A DNA stretch of 38,926 bases from an uncultured bacterium (GTDB lineage Bacteria; Bacillota; Clostridia; Lachnospirales; Lachnospiraceae): the NCBI GenBank assembly GCA_905215625.1, contig CAJMQQ010000022.1, positions 1-38,926 on the forward strand, written 5' to 3'. Each line of letters starts with the position of its first letter. The stretch's first letter is position 1. The position numbers were made by a program, and so were the translations under genes. This document shows positions 32,668 to 38,926 of the stretch, in pieces. The notes below the pieces were generated by a model. That model saw only the letters and a program-made list of their open reading frames with translations, did no database searches and had not been told where the DNA came from.

Positions 32668-34419
32668 TCAAAACTTTTTTGCAGCTTGCGCCAGCATAAA
32701 CCAACTCACATGCGGAATCCACTGTTCTGCCCAACGCCAGTTATCATTAACCTCTGCGCAAGGCTCCATAACATATGCAATGCCATGTTCGTCCTCTAAT
32801 CCGCTTGTAATGCCATTGCAAATACCTCCAGGACAATTCAGAAAATCGTAACGCCCATTGAAGAAATACTGGATGTTATTTTTTCCATATCCTTCCATCA
32901 TACAAGAATCAAATGGGTTCAAACCCATAATCCAGTTCAGCTGGTCATCCGCAAACTGCTTCAACTGTCTGCGGAATGCCGCATCCTCAGTCTCTTCTGC
33001 CACCAACCGAGCTGCTGTGGAAAGCGACGCAAGTCTTGCATTTTCACCCTGCCACCACGGCGCAACGCTTGTATCATGCGGGAAGAAGAATCTCACTTCA
33101 TCTACGCCCTCCTTACGCAGGAGATACTTTGCATATCCAAACGGATTTTCTCCATCATATGTCATATCCAGCTTACCGCGCATCAGTTTTTCCACACAGA
33201 GCTTTGCATTTTCTGCCAGTTTTGCACCATGCAGTTTGCCATATGCACAAAGTGCAAGAATTGGAAGCCCCTCATCTGACGCATGAAAATAAGACACGCC
33301 CTTTGCCACTTCCAGATATGCATACTCCTCATCTGTCTCCACCACATACGACATCAGCTTTTCTGCCCAGGCATCTGCTGCAAGCAAATATCCGATTTCA
33401 TAACTCGCCTTGTAAAGTTCAGTTGCCGCAAGCAGTGCGCAATAAGCATCAACCAGATTCTCTTTTCCATCATTTGTATAGCGCAAATGATTCTTCATGA
33501 GATAATCCCACGCTGCCTTTGCCGCAAGCAGATACTCTTCCCTCGTATAGTCCGTTCCAGGATAATAAAAGCGAGATGCTATTGCCAAAGCCGCAATTGC
33601 AGTTCCACCACCGGAACGCAGGCTTGTCTCATAATTTTCATCGCTCACAGTTTCCTGATCTGCGGTCGCAGCTTTTTCAGAAAATTGTGAGCTGGAACCA
33701 TGATATTCAAATCCGATTTTTCTTGTTCCAATAACCGGATCAAATGCATGTTTTCTATTGATTGAACGGAAGAATGATCCAGACGGAGCACGCATACGCA
33801 TCAAAAAATCTGCACCAAACATACCCTCATCTAGATAGCGCCTGCGCAGCATAGAATATTCTGTATTTCCGGACTCTTCCATCCACTCTGCACAGACAAA
33901 GAACGCCCACGTTGACAAAGACACCTGCTGCGGATTGTGATAACTTCCATGAGATAAATGAGATAAATGAATGCCATAATCTCCTGTAGCATCATACCAA
34001 CCACCATGCGCATCCACATTACCCTCACGTTCACCAGAAAATGCCAGATTTCTATCTGCATATAACCACTCACCGCTGGCTCTCTGCGCTTTGAAATAGT
34101 ACCCAGTTGCATTCAGCATACGCATAGTACAAAGGCGCGTACTCACTTCGAACCAATCGCTCTTCACACTACCTGTATTACCTGTCACAGCTATTTGATA
34201 TTGACCATCTTCTGCAACATCAGAAAAATCCAAAGTCGCAAATGTTCCCTGTTTCCAATTATCTACCGCCACAGCCTTTTCAATGGTCCCCGAAAGCACC
34301 TCCGTTCCATTGGCATCACACACAGAAAAATGCTCAGCTTTCTCTCCTGTCATGCACTGAACCACAGCTTTTTTACTTCCCTTTCTATCATATCCAAGAT
34401 GATTGATCAAAACTTTCAT
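32668..34419 (-). CDS. Cytoplasmic GH9 glycoside hydrolase, probable exo-beta-D-glucosaminidase
   Basis: The 583-residue protein has an N-terminal immunoglobulin-like CelD_N domain (about 1-92, MKVLINHLGY) and a GH9 (alpha/alpha)6 barrel (about 100-583). The catalytic-base segment reads GGWYDATGDYG, with Asp143 and Asp147 four positions apart; cellulases have DAGD, three apart. The general acid is probably Glu565 in WAEQWIPH near the C-terminus. The four-residue spacing is what I recall for GH9 exo-glucosaminidases of Vibrio and Photobacterium. No signal peptide or carbohydrate-binding module is present, so it acts on imported oligosaccharides. It is last in the transporter operon, 14 bases after the permease gene. 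Cellobiosidase activity is the alternative. Confidence 0.85.
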   Translation of the reverse strand: MKVLINHLGYDRKGSKKAVVQCMTGEKAEHFSVCDANGTEVLSGTIEKAVAVDNWKQGTFATLDFSDVAEDGQYQIAVTGNTGSVKSDWFEVSTRLCTMRMLNATGYYFKAQRASGEWLYADRNLAFSGEREGNVDAHGGWYDATGDYGIHLSHLSHGSYHNPQQVSLSTWAFFVCAEWMEESGNTEYSMLRRRYLDEGMFGADFLMRMRAPSGSFFRSINRKHAFDPVIGTRKIGFEYHGSSSQFSEKAATADQETVSDENYETSLRSGGGTAIAALAIASRFYYPGTDYTREEYLLAAKAAWDYLMKNHLRYTNDGKENLVDAYCALLAATELYKASYEIGYLLAADAWAEKLMSYVVETDEEYAYLEVAKGVSYFHASDEGLPILALCAYGKLHGAKLAENAKLCVEKLMRGKLDMTYDGENPFGYAKYLLRKEGVDEVRFFFPHDTSVAPWWQGENARLASLSTAARLVAEETEDAAFRRQLKQFADDQLNWIMGLNPFDSCMMEGYGKNNIQYFFNGRYDFLNCPGGICNGITSGLEDEHGIAYVMEPCAEVNDNWRWAEQWIPHVSWFMLAQAAKKF

Positions 34420-34433
34420 ACGTTCATCTCCCT

Positions 34434-35273
34434 TTATCCCTTGACCGCACCTGCAGTCATACCTTTAATTACCTGTTCCTGTGAAATCACATACAGAAGC
34501 AACAGCGGAAGAATGGTCACAACAATTGCCGCCATCATGCTGCCATAATCCGTTCCAAACATATTACTTACCATAGAAAGAATCACACAGATTGGCTGCA
34601 ATGCCCTCTGGGAAAGAAATACCAGAGAAGTCAGCAGATCATTGTAAGACCAAATAAACACCATAATCGCAACTGTTGAAAGCATAGGCTTCGATAATGG
34701 CATGGTTATATAGCGGAAAATCTGTATTGGCGTTGCCCCGTCTATAGTCGCCGCTTCATCTAGTTCCATTGGAAGCGAATGCATAAATCCTGCCAGTAAT
34801 GTAATGGAAAAACTTAAATTTCCCGCTATTTGCGGCAGTATAACTGCGCCATATGTTCCTCGCAAAAATGTCTTACTCATAGTAACAAAATTTGGAATGA
34901 TGGTCGCAAAAGAAGGAACCAGCAGACAGGCAATGAGCACTGCATTGGCATATTTCGTCCAGCGGAAATTAAACCTTCCCAAGGCAAACCCTGCCAAGCC
35001 CGCAATTACAACAACACCAACCACAACCGAACCGGAAATAATCAAACTGTTCCCAAATGCTCGCAGCATACTCATATCCGGATATGACATGATTGTATGG
35101 TAATTCATGAAGCTGAGTGTCTCCGGAAGTGCAAAGCCATTGCGCACAATTTCTTCCGATGACTTAAACGAGTTGATAAATACCCATACCAATGGAACAA
35201 TCGTTGTCAAAGACCACGCAAACAGCAGGGTGTATAATATGATTTTTTTACTAACTGACCATATCTTACTCAA
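34434..35273 (-). CDS. Carbohydrate ABC transporter permease, MalG type
   Basis: This permease subunit of about 279 residues has six predicted helices and the EAA loop ELDEAATIDGATPIQIFRYITMPLSKP (about 180-206), which contacts the ATPase. The start is unclear. I prefer the TTG at 35273, which has an excellent ribosome site (AGGGGGGTGA) and overlaps the end of the MalF-type gene, suggesting coupled translation. An ATG at 35297 adds eight residues. It works with the MalF-type subunit and the binding protein. No ATPase gene is in the locus. Confidence 0.92.
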   Translation of the reverse strand: MSKIWSVSKKIILYTLLFAWSLTTIVPLVWVFINSFKSSEEIVRNGFALPETLSFMNYHTIMSYPDMSMLRAFGNSLIISGSVVVGVVVIAGLAGFALGRFNFRWTKYANAVLIACLLVPSFATIIPNFVTMSKTFLRGTYGAVILPQIAGNLSFSITLLAGFMHSLPMELDEAATIDGATPIQIFRYITMPLSKPMLSTVAIMVFIWSYNDLLTSLVFLSQRALQPICVILSMVSNMFGTDYGSMMAAIVVTILPLLLLYVISQEQVIKGMTAGAVKG

Positions 35274-36135
35274 TTTCGTCACCCCCCTGCAAAACACCTC
35301 TCAATACAGCCGTTACCGCAATACCAAGTATAATCATAACAACCGCAATCGCACTGGCATATCCACCATTGTATCGCAGGAATGCCTTCTGATACATATA
35401 AGTGCTAAGCAGCTGGCTAGAATCCATCGGACCGCCATTTGTAATAATAAATACAATATCAAATACTTTGAAACATCCTGATACTACTAATACGATGGAT
35501 GAAACCAGCACACTCTTCAACATTGGCACTGTAATATAAATTGCTTTCTGGAATCCTGTGATTCCATCCAGCTCAGCAGATTCATAAATATCTGTCGGTA
35601 TATTCGCTATACCAGTCAGAAAGATAACAAAGTAAAAACCAACATACTGCCACACAACCGGAATCAATGACAGAATCGCTGAGGTCTTTTCTGTAATCCA
35701 AACTCTTTTTTCTCCACCAAGAGCTACAAGAATATAATTCAGTAAACCGTATTCATATTTATAAATCATCGAAAACATAAGTCCAATCGCCGTCGCCGAA
35801 ATAACAATTGGGAAAAAGTACACAGTACGGAAAAATTTGAAACAATGTCTCGCAGTATCAACCATGATTGCAAGTGTCATGGATAAACCAATCTGGAATA
35901 TCAGAACACCCACCATCAAAAGCGCCGTATTCTTCAATGCTGTTACAATTACTGGATCATTCAGCATTTCTATATAGTTATCAAGACCTATAAATGTCTG
36001 CGTTGCTGAAAAATTATACCAAGATGTAAAACTGTAATATATCGTTTTACACAATGGATACAGCAAAAATCCGCCCAACATGATTGCTGCAGGAATCAAA
36101 AATAGCACTGCTGTCATTTGTCGTTTTGCTTTCAT
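35266..36135 (-). CDS. Carbohydrate ABC transporter permease, MalF type
   Basis: The 289-residue protein has six predicted helices and the EAA loop DIYESAELDGITGFQKAIYITVPML. The ATG at 36135 has GAGGG eight bases upstream; an upstream extension would run into a stable hairpin. The gene lies between the binding protein and the MalG-type permease, in the usual order for CUT1 importers of oligosaccharides. Confidence 0.93.
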   Translation of the reverse strand: MKAKRQMTAVLFLIPAAIMLGGFLLYPLCKTIYYSFTSWYNFSATQTFIGLDNYIEMLNDPVIVTALKNTALLMVGVLIFQIGLSMTLAIMVDTARHCFKFFRTVYFFPIVISATAIGLMFSMIYKYEYGLLNYILVALGGEKRVWITEKTSAILSLIPVVWQYVGFYFVIFLTGIANIPTDIYESAELDGITGFQKAIYITVPMLKSVLVSSIVLVVSGCFKVFDIVFIITNGGPMDSSQLLSTYMYQKAFLRYNGGYASAIAVVMIILGIAVTAVLRGVLQGGDEIE

Positions 36136-36157
36136 AACAATATGCCCTCTTTTCACG

Positions 36158-36189
36158 AAAGGGATGTTACCCAGAAGCAACATCCCTTT
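36158..36189 (-). repeat. Intercistronic stem-loop between binding-protein and permease genes
   Basis: AAAGGGATGTT (36158-36168) pairs perfectly over 11 bases with AACATCCCTTT (36179-36189) around a 10-base loop. No T-run follows on the minus strand, so it is more likely an mRNA-stabilising or processing hairpin than a full terminator. It would raise binding protein over permease output. Confidence 0.6.
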
Positions 36190-36194
36190 CCATT

Positions 36195-37517
36195 TTATCG
36201 ATTGATATTCTCTTCAATCTTTCTTGCCTCTGCCAACAGATCAAGTCCTGTCTTCTCTCCAGCTACAAGGTATGGAATACCATCTTCTGTAATTGCCATC
36301 CAAGCTTCTCTGCTCACCTGGGAGTCGATGGCTGTATCTGTATACGTTGCCTTGTTCAGCATCTCAACTGCGCTCTTCATAAGCTCTGAAGAACCCTCTG
36401 GTGCATCACACTTAACCGCTGCACTACCGCCGTACTCAATGAATCTTGTCATGATTTCCGGAGATGTAAGCCATTTCAGGAACTTAAGTGTTTCATCGCT
36501 GCGTTCCATAGCTTCCTTTGTGATAGACCATCCAGAGCCAAACCCTGCCAGTACGCAAGACTCTCCGCCCTTTCCTTCCGGAAGTGTCGGCATTGTAATA
36601 ATTCGCATATCAGGATTCTCTTCCAGTGCGCTGACACACCAAGAACCATTTAACATCATGGCTGCCTTGCCATCTTTCACCATCATACGCACATCATCAT
36701 CAGAAATACTCATCGCATCTGCTGGAAATGCTTTCATATCATAGAGCGTCTTTACAGCATCCAAAGCCGGTGCCCAAGAATCGCTAAAATAGTTCTTATG
36801 ATCTTCTTCTCCACCATATGCAAGAATGAATTCCTCAATCAGATAAGAAGGCTTTGCAAGTGAAGTTGCAATTGGCACAATGCCGTTTGCATTGAATGTC
36901 TCCATACATGCAAGAATATTGTCCCAGCTTGTCGGTTCTTCTAATCCATACTGATCGAACAGTGCTTTATTGTAGAACAGACCTTCATAATAGCCAAGAA
37001 ATGGGATGCAATATTGTACACCTTCATACTTCTGTGACTCTACTGCTGACCAGTTGAAATTTCCCTTCCACTCTGGATCTGCCTCAAGGTATTCTGTCAA
37101 ATCTACAAATAAACCGGAATCAGCAATAATTTTTGTATCTGCACCTGAATAGAACAAGCAGAGATCAGCAGGTGTCTTTGCCGCAATATCTGCATTCATC
37201 TTTGTACGGAACAGATCATTTGCACCCGCTGTTGGCTGTGACTCGTCCACAATGGTAATATGCGGATTTGCTTCCATATACTCTTTTGTTACCTCTGACC
37301 AAATTGGAGCCCATACATCAGAACCGGTAAAAAAGGTAAAAACGCGAATCTCTTCGTTTTTTGCTTCTCCACCACCTGCACTGTTGTTGGCATTCGCCTC
37401 CGTCTTTGTCCCTGCATCGCCACTTGCAGCCTCTCCGCCGCCTCCGCATGCAGTCAATGCAGATGCCAGCATAAGTGTACTCATAGCCAATGTTGCAATT
37501 TTCTTCATTTTCTTCAT
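36195..37517 (-). CDS. Sugar ABC transporter substrate-binding lipoprotein (family 1)
   Basis: The 440-residue protein starts with a lipoprotein signal (MKKMKKIATLAMSTLMLASA, then LTAC with Cys24) and a Gly/Ala/Glu linker. The rest is a type-1 extracellular sugar-binding fold: FFTGSDVWAPIWSEVTKEYMEANPHI at the first lobe, FYSGADTK, FLGYYEGLFYNKALFDQYGLEEPTSWDN and MLNGSWCVSALEENPDMRI. AGGAG precedes the ATG at 37517. The ligand is probably the oligosaccharide cut by the GH9 enzyme. Confidence 0.93.
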   Translation of the reverse strand: MKKMKKIATLAMSTLMLASALTACGGGGEAASGDAGTKTEANANNSAGGGEAKNEEIRVFTFFTGSDVWAPIWSEVTKEYMEANPHITIVDESQPTAGANDLFRTKMNADIAAKTPADLCLFYSGADTKIIADSGLFVDLTEYLEADPEWKGNFNWSAVESQKYEGVQYCIPFLGYYEGLFYNKALFDQYGLEEPTSWDNILACMETFNANGIVPIATSLAKPSYLIEEFILAYGGEEDHKNYFSDSWAPALDAVKTLYDMKAFPADAMSISDDDVRMMVKDGKAAMMLNGSWCVSALEENPDMRIITMPTLPEGKGGESCVLAGFGSGWSITKEAMERSDETLKFLKWLTSPEIMTRFIEYGGSAAVKCDAPEGSSELMKSAVEMLNKATYTDTAIDSQVSREAWMAITEDGIPYLVAGEKTGLDLLAEARKIEENINR

Positions 37518-37583
37518 AATAGCTTCTCCTTTTCTTATATTGCTCAGACAGCTCGCCAGAACCACTATGATCCTGCGCCATGC

Positions 37584-37596
37584 TGTAAGACTTACA
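37584..37596. promoter_or_regulatory. Perfect 13-base palindrome between the MFS and binding-protein genes
   Basis: TGTAAG-A-CTTACA shares both half-sites with the uxaB operators but has one central base instead of two. It lies in the 98-base gap upstream of the binding-protein gene. It could be an operator for internal control of the importer. Confidence 0.35.
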
Positions 37597-37615
37597 TATT
37601 TCTACCTGACGGCAG

Positions 37616-38812
37616 TTATTCTGATGCTTGATAACGTTTTTTCCAAAATACAAAGACAAATGTCGTCACAATCATAACGCTGCCCAATACCAGCAACACC
37701 TTTGGAGCACCGATTACATCGAACAAGGTGCCGCCTAAAAATCCAAAAATGGATTTGGAACAAACCATACTAATTACACTGTTTAACACCTGTGTTCTTG
37801 CCCTATACTCAAACTGTATATTCTCATTGATGTAATTCAACAAACAGCAGGTCACTGCCGAAAAACTAAATCCGTGAAGCAAATTACACGCTACAATCAA
37901 GTACGGATTCCTCAACTGACTCAAAAGCAACCAACGTATTCCGGTTAGTAAGCCTGCCTCCAAAAGTACCTTGTTGATCCCCTGACGTTTTACAATACGG
38001 TTCATGCCGATAAAAAACGGAATTTCTGCCAAAGAACAGGCAAATATCATAACTCCAATCCACTTGCTGTCCCCCCCAATCTCCGAAAAGTAAATTGGAT
38101 AATAGCTATGGAAAAAGTTAATGCCCATTCCATGCACCAGATTGAAAGCAATCAATCCAAGTAATACTTTATCCTGGCACACAACAGCCAATACGCTGCC
38201 TTTTTCTTTCCTTTCCAACTTTGTATCGCGCCCGCTGCACTTCTGCACTTTCTCTTGCTGAACCTTCAGCAGTGCCTTTGTACAAATTAAACAGACAATC
38301 ATACTCACAAAAATCCAAATAAAGATATTGGAGTAACGATTCTGCAAACAGTATCCAGAAACCAGCGCTGTCAACGAATAACCAAGTGTCCCCCCCGCTC
38401 GAATTTGTCCGAAATCCCAGCGCGTATTTTCCACCTGTTCCAACGTAAGATTATCGTTTAATGGAACAATTGGCACAAACACCATACTGAAAATACTAAC
38501 CAGCGCACATACAAGAAGATAATTTCTTGTCAAATAAAATAAAAGCACTGTCGCAATCGCACATATATAGAGAAACTGCAGCACGCGAACCTTTTTACCC
38601 GACTTATCGCTTACCATTCCAAAAAACAACTGTGACAACAGGATTCCGATTGTTGAAACAGAAATCACTACTCCTATCTGTGTTGCCGTCATACCAATCT
38701 CTGTCAAATACAAATTCAGATAGGTATTGTATACTGCCTGTCCGGAATAATATGCGAGGTAAGTGACAAACAATGGGATTGGGAAACCATAATTATTTTT
38801 ATAACGCCCCAT
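37616..38812 (-). CDS. MFS transporter (MFS_1-like)
   Basis: The 398-residue protein has twelve predicted helices, a central charged loop (about 190-205) and the MFS loop motif GMVSDKSGKKVRVL after helix 2. It resembles the LacY/nucleoside-symporter-like branch. It is first in the transporter operon, with GAGGGGGG upstream of the ATG. Its product may take up a second sugar, or export one. The presence of both an MFS and an ABC system in one operon is unusual. Substrate is inferred only from location. Confidence 0.88.
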   Translation of the reverse strand: MGRYKNNYGFPIPLFVTYLAYYSGQAVYNTYLNLYLTEIGMTATQIGVVISVSTIGILLSQLFFGMVSDKSGKKVRVLQFLYICAIATVLLFYLTRNYLLVCALVSIFSMVFVPIVPLNDNLTLEQVENTRWDFGQIRAGGTLGYSLTALVSGYCLQNRYSNIFIWIFVSMIVCLICTKALLKVQQEKVQKCSGRDTKLERKEKGSVLAVVCQDKVLLGLIAFNLVHGMGINFFHSYYPIYFSEIGGDSKWIGVMIFACSLAEIPFFIGMNRIVKRQGINKVLLEAGLLTGIRWLLLSQLRNPYLIVACNLLHGFSFSAVTCCLLNYINENIQFEYRARTQVLNSVISMVCSKSIFGFLGGTLFDVIGAPKVLLVLGSVMIVTTFVFVFWKKRYQASE

Positions 38813-38832
38813 TTTCCATCCCCCCTCAATTA

Positions 38833-38851
38833 CTTAACTTTATTTAGTAAT
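38833..38851 (+). promoter_or_regulatory. Probable ROK operator beside the transporter promoter
   Basis: CTTAACTTTATTTAGTAAT matches the element at 31424-31442 in 17 of 19 bases. Together with the preceding TTA it forms an inverted repeat, TTACT/AGTAA. It covers the first bases of the predicted transcript. Confidence 0.6.
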
Positions 38852-38860
38852 TTTATCTTG

Positions 38861-38889
38861 ATATTAATACCTCAGGTTTATTTTGTCAA
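38861..38889 (-). promoter_or_regulatory. Strong promoter of the transporter/GH9 operon
   Basis: TTGACA (38884-38889) is a perfect -35 box and TAATAT (38861-38866) a near-perfect -10, with a 17-base spacer on the minus strand. CAGGTTTATTTTGTCAA (plus strand, 38873-38889) overlaps the -35 box and resembles the operator core, so it may be a second ROK site. Confidence 0.8.
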
Positions 38890-38926
38890 GCTTTTTTGTA
38901 TATTTTGTTATATTTTTTTCTTATTT

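Overview
The window looks like chromosomal DNA of an anaerobic, spore-forming gut Firmicute, probably family Lachnospiraceae. The evidence is a SipL-type spore-coat morphogenesis protein (three SPOCS/DUF3794-like regions plus LysM), a DUF3021/LytTR pair, a VanW/G5 protein, a YtvI-type AI-2E permease, AsnA, a preQ1-controlled QueT, superoxide reductase, and AGGAGG-type ribosome sites throughout. I do not name a genus. I call 40 coding regions, one of them a doubtful small ORF. No tRNA, rRNA, CRISPR, insertion sequence or prophage was seen, and no gene-free stretch exceeds 300 bases.

Layout. 1-4800 (minus): an operon with promoter at 4795-4823 reads HPr paralogue, lactose/chitobiose-type PTS IIA, glycosylasparaginase-family hydrolase, CutC, YitT, murC. 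4850-5777: a methyltransferase (plus) ending at a bidirectional terminator. 5811-6465 (minus): queT behind a preQ1-I riboswitch. 6503-11240 (minus): polysaccharide deacetylase, rarA, vanW-like, Gfo/Idh/MocA oxidoreductase. 11313-12168 (minus): LytTR regulator plus DUF3021. 12305-13901 (minus): tagaturonate reductase with its own promoter, twin operators and terminator. 13905-18161 (minus): lipoprotein PPIase, xpt, HAD phosphatase, metallophosphoesterase. 18203-21715 (minus): S1-domain protein, small alarmone synthetase, dtd, M18 aminopeptidase. 21838-22788 (plus): PHP phosphatase. 22820-25787 (minus): rluA-type synthase, AI-2E permease, asnA. 25819-26589 (plus): hemolysin-III protein. 26564-29200 (minus): GIY-YIG protein, superoxide reductase, sipL.

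The most interesting part is 29319-38889, an apparently accessory amino-sugar locus. A divergent ROK regulator sits beside a BadF-type sugar kinase and a GlmS/FrlB-like SIS protein. On the other side, one strong promoter drives an MFS transporter, an ABC importer (binding protein and two permeases, no ATPase) and a cytoplasmic GH9 hydrolase. The GH9 carries the D-x3-D active-site spacing that I associate with exo-beta-D-glucosaminidases rather than cellulases. Together they suggest import of a glucosamine (chitosan-type) oligosaccharide, intracellular cleavage, phosphorylation and deamination to fructose-6-phosphate. The kinase/GH9/ABC trio resembles the Vibrio chitobiose cluster. A near-identical 19-base element lies over the start of the regulator gene and beside the transporter promoter, and is the probable ROK operator.

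Other points to check: an HPr paralogue with His15 but Gln46; tandem and clustered DnaA boxes at 26-43 and inside the rluA-type gene; a 17-base perfect palindrome before the hemolysin-III gene; and a possible sigma-E promoter before sipL.
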